In this document: positions 41,791-50,791 of the stretch, in pieces | Layout: each line of letters begins with the position of its first letter | Numbering within the stretch: position 1 is the stretch's first letter | Origin: Xenophilus sp003671765 | GTDB lineage: Bacteria; Pseudomonadota; Gammaproteobacteria; Burkholderiales; Burkholderiaceae_C | Assembly (NCBI GenBank): GCA_051414805.1 | Contig: CP166702.1 | Coordinates: 2,852,001 to 2,916,000 of the forward strand | DNA length: 64,000 nucleotides | Reading direction: 5' to 3' | Program-made: the position numbers and the translations under genes | Notes under the pieces: generated by a model | The model's database searches: none | Seen by the model: only the letters and a program-made list of their open reading frames with translations | What the model was told of the DNA's origin: nothing

Positions 41791-44700
41791 GTGACGCAGC
41801 CCGCCCACACCGTCCCTCCCGTCGTGACCGTTTTCGAGGGAGGCGCGGCGCTCAGCGACTTCCGCGTTCGCCAGCTGTTGCCCAAGCTGCAGGCCATCGA
41901 GCCGAAAATCCAGGGCCTGGATGCCCGCTTCGTCCACCTGGTGCTCAGCGAGGCAGCGCCCGATGCGGCAGCGCGCCAGCAACTCTCGGCCTTGCTGACC
42001 TACGGCGATCCCTTCGATGCGGGCACTGCCGACGGCACCAGCCTCGTGGTGACGCCCCGGCTGGGCACCGTGTCCCCCTGGGCCTCCAAGGCCACCGACA
42101 TCGCCCACAACTGCGGCCTGGCGGTGCGCCGCGTCGAGCGGATCACGCAGTACTTCGTGCACCTGAAGGCGCCCCTGATCGGCAAGGCGCCGACCCTCGA
42201 CGGCGATGCGCTCGCCGCCGTCGCGGACCTGCTGCACGACCGCATGACCGAATCGGTCCTGCCCTCGGTCGAAGGCGCTGCCGCGCTGTTCTCGGAGCTG
42301 CCGCCGCAGCCGATGGCGCACGTCGACGTGCTGGCCGGCGGCCGGGCGGCGCTGGAGGCGGCCAACACCGGCTTCGGCCTGGCGCTGGCCGAGGACGAGA
42401 TCGACTACCTGGTCGAGGCCTTCACCAAGCTGGGCCGCAACCCCACAGACGTCGAGCTGATGATGTTCGCGCAGGCCAACAGCGAGCATTGCCGGCACAA
42501 GATCTTCAACGCCGACTTCACCATCGACGGCGTGCGCCAGGACAAGAGCCTGTTCGGAATGATCCGTCACACGCACGCCACGAACCCGCAGCACACCGTC
42601 ATCGCCTACGCCGACAACGCCTCGGTGATGGAAGGCCATGCCATCGAGCGTTTCATGGCCAGATCGGCCGCTGGCGCAGGCGGGGCGGGCGCAACCAGCT
42701 ATCAAAAGGATAGCGCCACGCACCACGTGCTGATGAAGGTGGAGACGCACAACCACCCCACCGCCATCTCGCCCTTCCCGGGCGCGTCCACCGGTGCCGG
42801 CGGGGAGATCCGCGACGAGGGCGCGACGGGCCGCGGCTCCAAGCCCAAAGCGGGCCTCACGGGCTTCACGGTGTCCAAGCTGTGGGACGGCAGCTTCGGC
42901 AAGCCCGAGCACATCGCCAGCCCGCTGCAGATCATGACCGAGGGTCCGCTGGGCGGCGCGGCCTTCAACAACGAATTCGGCCGGCCCAACCTGCTAGGCT
43001 ACTTCCGCGAGTACGAGCAGACGGTGGCCAGCGACGTCGACACGCTGCAGCGCGGCTACCACAAGCCCATCATGATCGCGGGTGGCCTGGGGCAGATCGA
43101 CGCCATCCAGACGAAGAAGATCCCGTTCCCCGCCGGCACGCTGCTGATCCAGCTGGGCGGGCCCGGCATGCGCATCGGCATGGGCGGCGGTGCCGCCAGC
43201 TCGATGGCCACCGGCGCCAATGCGGCCGAACTGGATTTCGACTCGGTGCAGCGCGGCAACCCCGAGATCGAACGCCGGGCGCAGGAGGTCATCAACCACT
43301 GCTGGCAGCAGGGCGAGGCCAACCCGATCCTGGCGATCCACGACGTGGGCGCGGGTGGGCTGTCCAACGCCTTCCCCGAACTGACCAACGACGCCGGCCG
43401 CGGCGCGCGCTTCGACCTGCGCGCCGTGCCGCTCGAGGAGTCGGGCCTCGCACCCAAGGAGATCTGGAGCAACGAGAGCCAGGAGCGCTACGTGCTGGCC
43501 ATCGCGCCCGAATCGCTCGAGCAGTTCCGCGCTTTCTGCGAACGCGAGCGCTGCCCCTTCGCGGTGGTCGGCGTGGCGACCGAGGAGCGCCAGCTGAAGG
43601 TGGTCGACGAGACCGCCGGCGCCACGGACCAGCCGGTCGACATGCCCATGGACGTGCTGCTGGGCAAGCCGCCCAAGATGCACCGCGACGTGCAGGCGAT
43701 CCGCCGCCGCTTCCAGCCGCTGGAGCTCACCGGCGTCGAGTTGCAGACGGCCGCCATCGACGTGCTCTCGCACCCGACGGTCGCGTCCAAGCGCTTCCTC
43801 GTCACCATCGGCGACCGCACCGTGGGCGGCCTGAGCCACCGCGACCAGATGGTCGGCCCCTGGCAGGTGCCGGTGGCCGACTGCGCCGTCACGCTCGCCG
43901 ATTACAAGGGTTTCGCAGGCGAGGCGATGAGCATGGGCGAGCGCACGCCGCTCGCGGCCATGGACGCCGCCGCGTCGGGCCGCATGGCCGTCGCCGAAGC
44001 CATCACCAATCTGCTGGCCGCGCCCATCGACCTGAAGCGCGTCAAGCTCTCGGCCAACTGGATGGCCGCCTGCGGCGAGCCGGGCGAAGACGCGGCGCTG
44101 TACGAGACCGTCAAGGCCGTGGGCATGGAGCTGTGCCCTGCGCTGGGTGTGTCCATTCCCGTCGGCAAGGATTCGCTGTCGATGCGCACGCAGTGGGAAG
44201 AGGGCGGCGAGAAGAAGAAGGTCAGCTCCCCCGTGAGCCTGATCGTCACGGCCTTCGCCAGCCTCGACGACGTGCGGGGCACGCTCACGCCGCAGCTCGA
44301 CGCGAGCACCGACGACACCACCCTGGTGCTCGTCGACCTCGGCCGCGGCCAGCACCGCATGGGCGGCAGCATCCTGGCGCAGACGCTGAACCAGACCGGC
44401 GACCGCGTGCCCGACCTCGACGACCCGCAACTGCTCGTCAAGCTCGTGGACGCGGTGAACCAGCTGCGTGCCGAAGGCAAGATCCTCGCCATGCACGACC
44501 GCAGCGACGGCGGCCTGTTCGCCACCGCCGCCGAGATGGCCTTCGCCGGCCATGTGGGCGTGGCGCTGAACGTCGACCTGCTGGTCACCGAAGGCGACGG
44601 CATCTCCGACAGCCGCATGGAGACGGGCGACGCCAAGAACTGGGCGCAGCAGGTCAGCGCGCGGCGCGAGGAGCTCACGCTCAAGGCCCTGTTCAGCGAG

Positions 44701-45828
44701 GAGCTGGGCATGGTGCTGCAGGTGCGCACCGCGGAGCGCAACGCCGTCATGCAGACGCTGCGAGCGCACGGCCTCTCGGCCTTCAGCCACTTCATCGGCA
44801 AGACGCGCCCGCAGAGCTCGCCGCTCGAGGTCGGCAAGGGCAAGCTCGAGGTGTGGCGCGACACCAAGGCCGTGTTCAGCGCCACGCTGGCCGACCTGCA
44901 CCAGGTCTGGGACAGCGTGAGCTGGAAGATCTGCCGCGAGCGCGACAACCCCGAGTGCGCCGATGCCGAGCACGCCGCGGCCGGCGATCCGAACGACCCG
45001 GGCGCGCACGTCCTGCTTGCGGAAGGTGCCATCGAAAACGTCGCCGCGCCGTTCGTGGGCCTGGCGCGGCCGAAGGTCGCGATCCTGCGCGAGCAGGGCG
45101 TCAACTCGCACGTCGAGATGGCCTATGCCTTCACCGAGGCCGGCTTCGAGGCCTTCGACGTGCACATGACCGACCTGCAGGCCGGCCGCGCGGACCTGGC
45201 CGACTTCAAGGGCGTGGTGGCCTGCGGCGGCTTCAGCTATGGCGACACGCTGGGTGCCGGCATCGGCTGGGCCCGCAGCATCACCTTCAACCCGGCGCTC
45301 GCGGAGCAGTTCGCGCGCTTCTTCGGCCGCGCCGACACCTTCGGCCTGGGGGTGTGCAACGGCTGCCAGATGTTCGCCGAGCTGGCCGACATCATTCCCG
45401 GAGCGCAGGACTGGCCGCGCTTCACCACCAACCGCAGCGAGCGCTTCGAGGCGCGGCTGTCGATGGTCGAGGTGCTCGAATCGCCCAGCCTGTTCTTCCA
45501 GGGCATGGCCGGCAGCCGCCTGCCGATCGCGGTGGCGCACGGCGAGGGCTATGCCAACTTCAAGTACCGCGGCAATGCCGACCGGGCCATCGCCGCCATG
45601 CGCTTCGTCGACAACACGGGTGCACCGACCGAGCGCTATCCGTTCAACCCCAACGGCAGCCCGGCCGGCCTCACGGCCGTCACCACGGCCGACGGCCGCT
45701 TCACGGCCATGATGCCGCACCCGGAACGCGTGTTCCGCAACGTGCAGATGAGCTGGACCTCGGGCGACGTGAGCGCGCTGAGCCCCTGGATGCGCCTGTG
45801 GCGCAACGCGCGGCGCTGGGTGGGCTGA
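41791..45828 (+). CDS. purL: Phosphoribosylformylglycinamidine synthase, large form
   Basis: 1345 aa, the single-chain proteobacterial enzyme of step four of purine synthesis. The FGAM synthase domains carry ANSEHCRHKIFNADF and VETHNHPTAISPFPGAS; GGGAASSMATG is a nucleotide-binding loop; the C-terminal glutaminase has GGFSYGDTLGAGIGWA, nucleophile Cys in GVCNGCQMF, and His/Glu in MPHPERV. A GTG start at 41791 is used; another at 41824 would lose eleven residues. Between VMEG and the conserved KVETHNHP lies a Gly/Ala/Ser-rich loop (ARSAAGAGGAGATSYQKDSA) about seven residues longer than I recall for E. coli PurL, and its DNA contains a perfect 17-bp palindrome of the dispersed family. Confidence 0.97.
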   Translation: MTQPAHTVPPVVTVFEGGAALSDFRVRQLLPKLQAIEPKIQGLDARFVHLVLSEAAPDAAARQQLSALLTYGDPFDAGTADGTSLVVTPRLGTVSPWASKATDIAHNCGLAVRRVERITQYFVHLKAPLIGKAPTLDGDALAAVADLLHDRMTESVLPSVEGAAALFSELPPQPMAHVDVLAGGRAALEAANTGFGLALAEDEIDYLVEAFTKLGRNPTDVELMMFAQANSEHCRHKIFNADFTIDGVRQDKSLFGMIRHTHATNPQHTVIAYADNASVMEGHAIERFMARSAAGAGGAGATSYQKDSATHHVLMKVETHNHPTAISPFPGASTGAGGEIRDEGATGRGSKPKAGLTGFTVSKLWDGSFGKPEHIASPLQIMTEGPLGGAAFNNEFGRPNLLGYFREYEQTVASDVDTLQRGYHKPIMIAGGLGQIDAIQTKKIPFPAGTLLIQLGGPGMRIGMGGGAASSMATGANAAELDFDSVQRGNPEIERRAQEVINHCWQQGEANPILAIHDVGAGGLSNAFPELTNDAGRGARFDLRAVPLEESGLAPKEIWSNESQERYVLAIAPESLEQFRAFCERERCPFAVVGVATEERQLKVVDETAGATDQPVDMPMDVLLGKPPKMHRDVQAIRRRFQPLELTGVELQTAAIDVLSHPTVASKRFLVTIGDRTVGGLSHRDQMVGPWQVPVADCAVTLADYKGFAGEAMSMGERTPLAAMDAAASGRMAVAEAITNLLAAPIDLKRVKLSANWMAACGEPGEDAALYETVKAVGMELCPALGVSIPVGKDSLSMRTQWEEGGEKKKVSSPVSLIVTAFASLDDVRGTLTPQLDASTDDTTLVLVDLGRGQHRMGGSILAQTLNQTGDRVPDLDDPQLLVKLVDAVNQLRAEGKILAMHDRSDGGLFATAAEMAFAGHVGVALNVDLLVTEGDGISDSRMETGDAKNWAQQVSARREELTLKALFSEELGMVLQVRTAERNAVMQTLRAHGLSAFSHFIGKTRPQSSPLEVGKGKLEVWRDTKAVFSATLADLHQVWDSVSWKICRERDNPECADAEHAAAGDPNDPGAHVLLAEGAIENVAAPFVGLARPKVAILREQGVNSHVEMAYAFTEAGFEAFDVHMTDLQAGRADLADFKGVVACGGFSYGDTLGAGIGWARSITFNPALAEQFARFFGRADTFGLGVCNGCQMFAELADIIPGAQDWPRFTTNRSERFEARLSMVEVLESPSLFFQGMAGSRLPIAVAHGEGYANFKYRGNADRAIAAMRFVDNTGAPTERYPFNPNGSPAGLTAVTTADGRFTAMMPHPERVFRNVQMSWTSGDVSALSPWMRLWRNARRWVG
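42698..42714. repeat. 17-bp palindrome family, copy f, inside purL coding sequence
   Basis: GCTATCAAAAGGATAGC, perfect arms of six bases, read in frame as part of SYQKDSA. To its left CGGGGCGGGCGCAACCA resembles the GC-hairpin side of copy e in reverse orientation. The frame is kept across it. Confidence 0.88.
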
Positions 45829-45860
45829 GCGGTACGCCACCGGGCCTGCGGCCAGGCGAA

Positions 45861-45887
45861 AAAAAAGCGGCCCGCGGGCCGCTTTTT
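45861..45887. terminator. Bidirectional intrinsic terminator between purL and ppiC
   Basis: AAAAAAGCGGCCC-GC-GGGCCGCTTTTT: a stem of at least seven GC pairs flanked by A and T runs, between convergent genes, so it can end both transcripts. Confidence 0.9.
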
Positions 45888-45919
45888 GCATTGGCATGGG
45901 CGCCGCAGCGCCGCCGGTC

Positions 45920-46699
45920 TTACTCGACCTTGGCCTTCGAGCGCAGCGACTCCTGGTACTCCTGCAGCTTCTGCTGTTGCAGTTGCTGTGCAAGCTGCGG
46001 CTTGATCTCTTCCAGCTTGGGGAAGGACTGTTCGCGCACATCGTCCAGGCGGATCACGTGCCAGCCGAATTCCGACTTCACGGGCACCTGCGTGGTCTCG
46101 CCCTTCTTGAGCTTGATCATGGCCTGCGAGAACTCGGGCACGAGGCCGGCCGGGTTGGTCCAGTCGAGGTCGCCGCCGTTGGCGCCGGACCCCGGGTCCT
46201 TCGACAGCTTCTTGGCCAGGTCCTCGAACTTGGCGCCCTTCTTCAGGTCGGCGATGACCTTCTTGGCCTCGTCCTCGGTGGCGACGAGGATGTGGCGGGC
46301 CTTGTATTCCTTGCCGCTGTTGGCCGCGACCAGCTTGTCGTAGGCGGCCTTGATGTCGGCGTCGCTCACGGGGTTGGCCTTGCGGTAGTCCTCGAAGAGC
46401 TGGCGGATCAGGATGGCCTGGCGCGCCAGTTCCATCTGGGCCTTGAATTCGTCGGTGGCGTCCAGGCCCTTCTTCTGGGCTTCCTGCATGAAGACTTCGC
46501 GCGCGATGACCTCTTCGCGCAGCTGGCTCTGCATTTCGGGCGTCACCGGGCGGCCGGCGGCGGCGAGCTGCTGCGCCAGCATGTCCATGCGCGCCTTCGG
46601 CACGGGCTTGCCGTTGACGATGGCGGCGTTCTGCGCGAAGGCAGGCAGCGCACCCAGCAGCGCGGCGGCCGCGACAGCTTGCAGGAGTTGTTTTTTCAT
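45920..46699 (-). CDS. Periplasmic parvulin-type peptidyl-prolyl cis-trans isomerase
   Basis: 259 aa. A Sec signal peptide (MKKQLLQAVAAAALLGALPAFA) is followed by an N-terminal helical chaperone region (residues 25-125) and one PpiC/rotamase domain (YKARHILVATEDEAKKVI through EFGWHVIRLDDV, about 131-225), then a charged C-terminal helix. It is PrsA/SurA-like in layout but with a single rotamase domain; folding assistance in the periplasm is the likely job. It lies 109 bases behind bolA on the same strand. Confidence 0.92.
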   Translation of the reverse strand: MKKQLLQAVAAAALLGALPAFAQNAAIVNGKPVPKARMDMLAQQLAAAGRPVTPEMQSQLREEVIAREVFMQEAQKKGLDATDEFKAQMELARQAILIRQLFEDYRKANPVSDADIKAAYDKLVAANSGKEYKARHILVATEDEAKKVIADLKKGAKFEDLAKKLSKDPGSGANGGDLDWTNPAGLVPEFSQAMIKLKKGETTQVPVKSEFGWHVIRLDDVREQSFPKLEEIKPQLAQQLQQQKLQEYQESLRSKAKVE

Positions 46700-46808
46700 G
46701 AAGGCAGACCTCGGGAACAGGAAGGCGCGTTGAACGTGCGACGCGATGAACGGAGGGACGAAGGAGGGGGAGGGAAGTGCCGCCGTGGGATCCGGCGATC
46801 AGGACGGC

Positions 46809-47087
46809 TCAGAGCGTCTCGATGGCGATGGCGTGGAGGCCACGGGGGACAAAAACCTGCAGCGGATCATACACAAGCCGATGTCGCGCGACCCGTGACA
46901 GTCCCGTGAACCGGGGGGAGGCCACGCGCACGCGGAAGTGCGTGCCGTAACCTGCCGGGCCGGCCCCCGCATGGCCGGCGTGGGCGGCGCTCTCGTCGAC
47001 CACTTCGAGCAAGGTGGGGGCGAGCGCCGCGCGCAATGCGGCTTCGAGTTCTTCCGCCGTGGGCAGGCTCGTCACGCTGGCGTTCAT
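46809..47087 (-). CDS. bolA: BolA family protein
   Basis: 92 aa. The BolA fold is shown by LRAALAPTLLEVVDES at the start and THFRVRVASPRFTGLSRVARHRLVYDPL, including the conserved FxGxxxxxRHRxVY block; the C-terminal IETL is typical. BolA proteins bind glutaredoxins and [2Fe-2S] clusters or DNA. The ATG overlaps the yciB stop by four bases. A Gly/Ala/His-rich insertion (AHAGHAGAGPAGYG) lies in the loop where cluster-ligating residues are found. Confidence 0.9.
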   Translation of the reverse strand: MNASVTSLPTAEELEAALRAALAPTLLEVVDESAAHAGHAGAGPAGYGTHFRVRVASPRFTGLSRVARHRLVYDPLQVFVPRGLHAIAIETL

Positions 47088-47626
47088 TTGGCGGCCGACT
47101 CGTCCGACTTCAGGTGCGGCGCGATGTACAGGCCCTGCGCCACCAGGAAAGCGATCGGGAACACGTAGCCCCAGAGCTTGAAGTTCACCCACGCGTCGGT
47201 GCTGAAGTACAGCGCCACGTAGGCGTTGATGGCGGCCATGAACGCGCAGTAGGCGATCCAGGCCACGTTGAGCTGGTTCCAGATGCGCTCGGGCAGCTGC
47301 AGCTGGCTGCCCAGCAGCATCTTGAGGAAGTTCTTGCGCATCGCCCACAGCGCCACCGCGAGCGCGACGGCCATCGCGCCGTAGAGCACCGTCGGCTTCC
47401 ACTTGATGAAGCGGTCGTCGTGCAGCACCAGGGTGAGGGTGCCGAAGACCAGGATCAGCGCCAGCGTGGCCTTCTGCATCGGCTGCAGCCGCTTCTCGGT
47501 CGCGTAGACGATGGCCATCTGCACCACCGTGCCGGCCATCAGCACCCCGGTCGCGACGTAGATGCCGTAGAGCTTGAAGGCGCCGAAGAACAGCAGGATG
47601 GGAAAGAAGTCGAGCAGCAGTTTCAT
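47084..47626 (-). CDS. yciB: YciB family inner-membrane protein (septation protein A)
   Basis: 180 aa with about five to six helices. The hallmark N-terminus KLLLDFFPILLFFGAFKLYGIYVAT and the motifs KWKPTVLYG and WNQLNVAWIAYCAFMAAINAYV match YciB/IspZ. It is involved in envelope integrity and division; the mechanism is not settled. It overlaps msrB upstream and bolA downstream by four bases each. Confidence 0.95.
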   Translation of the reverse strand: MKLLLDFFPILLFFGAFKLYGIYVATGVLMAGTVVQMAIVYATEKRLQPMQKATLALILVFGTLTLVLHDDRFIKWKPTVLYGAMAVALAVALWAMRKNFLKMLLGSQLQLPERIWNQLNVAWIAYCAFMAAINAYVALYFSTDAWVNFKLWGYVFPIAFLVAQGLYIAPHLKSDESAAK

Positions 47627-48039
47627 TGTTCCGGTTCGAAGTCGAGCGACGCGGAGTTCATGCAGTAGCGCAGGCCCGTGGGTGCCGGGCCGTCCGGGAA
47701 CACATGCCCCAGGTGCGCCCCGCAATTGGAACAGACGGTCTCGGTGCGCACCATGCCGTGCGAGCGGTCGACGATCTCGGTGATCGCGCCTGGCTCGGCC
47801 GCTTCCGAGAAGCTCGGCCAGCCGCAGCCAGCATCGAACTTGGTGGCCGAATCGAAGAGCTTGGCGCCGCAGCAGATGCAGTGATAGCTGCCGTCGGCCC
47901 AGTGGGCCTCGTACTTGCCGGTGAAGGGACGCTCGGTGGCGGCGTGGCGCGTCACCTCGAAGGCCGCGCGCTCGGCGCCCTTCTCGGCCAGCAGGGCCTT
48001 CCATTCGGCATCGGTCTTCTGGATCTTGGGAGTGGTCAT
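47623..48039 (-). CDS. msrB: Peptide methionine (R)-S-oxide reductase
   Basis: 138 aa. Two CxxC zinc pairs (CICCGAKLF and CSNCGAHLG), FDAGCGWPSF, and the catalytic Cys in RYCMNSASL are all present; the RxCxN motif marks a canonical Cys-type MsrB. It reduces the R epimer of methionine sulfoxide in the cytoplasm (no signal peptide), complementing the exported MsrA at 7.4-8.1 kb. It overlaps selO by four bases. Confidence 0.96.
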   Translation of the reverse strand: MTTPKIQKTDAEWKALLAEKGAERAAFEVTRHAATERPFTGKYEAHWADGSYHCICCGAKLFDSATKFDAGCGWPSFSEAAEPGAITEIVDRSHGMVRTETVCSNCGAHLGHVFPDGPAPTGLRYCMNSASLDFEPEQ

Positions 48040-49514
48040 GAGGAGCAGCTGATTTCGATCGTGGAAGCCCAGTCGGGCGGGAAGCCGGCCATGGCGTCCA
48101 TGCCCGGGTGGTCGTCATATGGGGCCTGCATCAGCGCCAGCAAGCGCGCAACGCCCGAGAAGTCCTTGCGCTGCGCCTGTTCGATGGCCTCCTGGGCCAG
48201 GTGGTTCCGCAGCACGAACTTCGGGTTGGCCTTGAGCATCGAATCGGGCTCCAGCGACCGTGGTTCCTGCGCAATGCGCTCCGAAAACGATAGCATCCAG
48301 GCGTCGAAGCCGGCGCTGTCGAGAAACAGGTCGCGCACCGGCGCGAGTTCGCCGCCGGCGCGGTGCTCGGCCAGGCGGCGCCAGAAGATGGGCCAGTCGA
48401 CGCGGCCGGCGGCCAGCAGGCGCAGCAAGGCCTCGACCAGCGCCAGGTCGTCCGGCCGCGCTTCGCCCAGTCCCAGCTTGGCACGCATGCGGGCCTCGAA
48501 CTCGGCCGGGAACACGGTTCGGTACGAGGCGAGGGCGGCCATCGCGCGCTCTTCCTCGCCGATCAGCGGCAGCAGCGCCTGGGCCAGGCAGAACAGGTTC
48601 CAGTACGCCACGTTGGGCTGCTGGTTGAAGGCATAGCGGCCCGAGCTGTCGCTGTGGTTGCAGATGTGGCCGGGGTCGAAGCCGTCAAGGAACTGGAACG
48701 GGCCGTAGTCGATGGTCAGTCCCAGGATGCTCATGTTGTCAGTGTTCATCACACCGTGGCAGAAGCCCGCCGCCTGCCACTGCGCCATCAGCGCGGCGGT
48801 GCGCTCGCTCACGGCGTTGAGCAGGCTCGCGTAGGCATTGCCGTCGAAGCGGGCATCGCCGCGGCAGGCTGGATAGAAGCGGTCGATGACGAAGTCGGCC
48901 AGGGCGCGCAGTTCCTCGTGCTGGCCGCGGGCCGCGAAGTGCTCGAAATGGCCGAAGCGGATGAAGCTGGGCGCGACCCGGGTGACCACGGCGGCGGTCT
49001 CTAGCGTCTCGCGCCGCACCGGTGCATCGGAGCCGGTGACGCACAGTGCCCGCGTCGTCGGGATGCCCAGCCCGTGCATGGCTTCGCTGGCCAGGAACTC
49101 GCGGATGCTGGAGCGCAGCACGGCCCGCCCGTCACCCCCGCGGGAGTAGGGCGTGCGGCCGGCGCCCTTGAGCTGCACCTCGAGCCCGCCGGCCGTCTCG
49201 CCCAGCAGGATGGCGCGGCCGTCGCCCAGCTGGCCGGCCCACACGCCGAACTGGTGGCCGCTGTAGACGGTGGCCAGCGGCCGGGTGCCGGCCACCGCTA
49301 GGCTGCCCGTGAGGGCCTGCAGCGCCTCGGGCGTGCGCCAGTCCGCAGGCAGGCCCAGCCACTGCGCCACCCCTTCGCTGTGGCCGACCCAGTAGGGGGC
49401 GGGCAGCGGTGTGGGATTGAGGTGGGTGAAGAAGGCCGGCCCCAGCGACTCGAAGCCGGGCTTCCAGTGCAGGCCCAGGTCGGCGGAGGTGGTGTCCTCG
49501 GCGGTCAGGCTCAT
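48036..49514 (-). CDS. selO: SelO family protein adenylyltransferase (AMPylase)
   Basis: 492 aa, the usual size. The pseudokinase-fold motifs are VYSGHQFGVWAGQLGDGRA, EVQLKGAGRTPYSRGGDGRAVLRSSIREF (nucleotide-binding Lys and Arg), CHGVMNTDNMSILG with catalytic Asp/Asn and IDYGPFQFLD (metal-binding Asp, in the DFG place). The C-terminus is EISCSS; in animal SelO this Cys position is selenocysteine. SelO transfers AMP to Ser/Thr/Tyr of redox proteins such as glutaredoxin. It is the first gene of an operon with msrB, yciB, bolA and probably ppiC. Confidence 0.95.
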   Translation of the reverse strand: MSLTAEDTTSADLGLHWKPGFESLGPAFFTHLNPTPLPAPYWVGHSEGVAQWLGLPADWRTPEALQALTGSLAVAGTRPLATVYSGHQFGVWAGQLGDGRAILLGETAGGLEVQLKGAGRTPYSRGGDGRAVLRSSIREFLASEAMHGLGIPTTRALCVTGSDAPVRRETLETAAVVTRVAPSFIRFGHFEHFAARGQHEELRALADFVIDRFYPACRGDARFDGNAYASLLNAVSERTAALMAQWQAAGFCHGVMNTDNMSILGLTIDYGPFQFLDGFDPGHICNHSDSSGRYAFNQQPNVAYWNLFCLAQALLPLIGEEERAMAALASYRTVFPAEFEARMRAKLGLGEARPDDLALVEALLRLLAAGRVDWPIFWRRLAEHRAGGELAPVRDLFLDSAGFDAWMLSFSERIAQEPRSLEPDSMLKANPKFVLRNHLAQEAIEQAQRKDFSGVARLLALMQAPYDDHPGMDAMAGFPPDWASTIEISCSS

Positions 49515-49571
49515 GCGGGGATTGTCGGGCCGCGGCTGTAACCCCTCGCGGGGCGGGCCATCCGGCTCGCC

Positions 49572-50657
49572 TCAGCGGGCGGCGGCCGGGGCGGCCCAGA
49601 TGCGCGCGCGGTATTGGGCGGGCGGCACGCCGAACCAGCGCTTGCAGGCGCGGAAGAAGTTGCTCGTGTCGACGAAGCCCAGGCGGTCGGCCACGTCGGC
49701 CAGGCTGTGGCGGTCTTCGGCCAGGTACTGCCGCGCCAGTTCGCGGCGCGTGCGCTCGAGCAGCGCCTGGAAGGACACCGCCTCTTCCTGCAGGCGCCGC
49801 TGCAGCGTGCGGTCGGCCAGGCCCAGGCCCGCCGCCACATCCTGGCGGCGCGGCTCGCCATGCGGCAGACGGCGCGCGATCTCGGCGCACACCAGCGTGG
49901 CCGTGGTGGTCTGGCCCAGCTCCTCGAGTTGCGCATCGAGCAGCGTGTCGTGCATGCGGCCCAGCTCGGGATGGTGCGTGGGCAGGGGCAGCGCCAGGCA
50001 GGCGCTGGACACCAGCATGCGGTTGGCCGACGCGTTGAACCGCAGCTCGCAGCCATAGGCCTCGCGGTGCGGGCGGTCGTCGGCGGGCGGCGGGTAGACG
50101 AACTCCATCGCCAGCGGCTCCACCGCGCGCCGCGTGAGCCAACGGCACTGCATGAGCACCGTGAGCAGCGCGTGCTCCAACCGCTGGCGCGGGATGGGCA
50201 GTCGCCCGCCGGTGTGCTCCATGACCAGCCAGCAGCCGCGCGGGTCGGGCTGCATCGAGAAGGCGGTGCAGTCGGAGATGACGGGCATGTAGCGCACCAG
50301 GCGCTCCAGGCCGCCGCGCAGGTCGGCGCTGCACGCCATGGCGTGGCCCACGGTGCTGGTGTTGCTGTGCGTGTCGGCCAGTTCGCGCTCCAGCCCCAGC
50401 GTGGGCCGGCCCGCGCGCGCCACGGCCAGCTGCCACAGCACGGTGATCTCGTCCACCGGGATGCGCGTGTTCTGCCGGTGCAGCGAGTCGGGGTCGAAAC
50501 CCGCATCGCGCAGCAGCGCCGGCACCGCCAGGCCCTCGGCCTCGAACATCGACAGCAGGCCGATCAGCCAGGCGGCGGAACTGGTGCGCTCCTCGGGTTG
50601 CGGCAGGCCGGCGGCGCGTCGACGCGGCCGGTGGGGCAGGAGGGCGGGGGAAGTCAC
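49572..50657 (-). CDS. AraC-family transcriptional regulator
   Basis: 361 aa with a GTG start. The N-terminal domain (about residues 28-230) is of the arabinose_bd type found in OruR/ArgR-like regulators (WLIGLLSMFEAEGLAVPALLRDAGFD); the C-terminal double helix-turn-helix begins near 260 (QDVAAGLGLADRTLQRRLQEEAVSFQALLERTRRELARQYLAE and SLADVADRLGFVDTSNFFRACKRWFGVPPAQYR). It is divergent from the esterase gene (134 bases between starts), which it may regulate. Confidence 0.93.
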   Translation of the reverse strand: MTSPALLPHRPRRRAAGLPQPEERTSSAAWLIGLLSMFEAEGLAVPALLRDAGFDPDSLHRQNTRIPVDEITVLWQLAVARAGRPTLGLERELADTHSNTSTVGHAMACSADLRGGLERLVRYMPVISDCTAFSMQPDPRGCWLVMEHTGGRLPIPRQRLEHALLTVLMQCRWLTRRAVEPLAMEFVYPPPADDRPHREAYGCELRFNASANRMLVSSACLALPLPTHHPELGRMHDTLLDAQLEELGQTTTATLVCAEIARRLPHGEPRRQDVAAGLGLADRTLQRRLQEEAVSFQALLERTRRELARQYLAEDRHSLADVADRLGFVDTSNFFRACKRWFGVPPAQYRARIWAAPAAAR

Positions 50658-50791
50658 TCGATTGGCGCGCTTCGGATAGTGGTCGGCCCGGGGGCGGACC
50701 CTAGGATTCGGCGGTTGCCGGCGAAGCAGCGAGCATGGGCGCAGGGCGCCGATGCGTGAATTCCGATTAACCCGGTATGGAGACAGAACGC

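Noticed and set aside
42994..46041. A 1000-codon open frame opposite purL
   Set aside because: Same effect of high GC codon bias; the translated protein is His/Arg/Gly-rich without any recognisable fold, and purL is intact on the plus strand.
48284..48297. Further copy of the 17-bp palindrome inside selO (CGATAGCA)
   Set aside because: Only one half-site is present and no matching left arm at the 17-base spacing.
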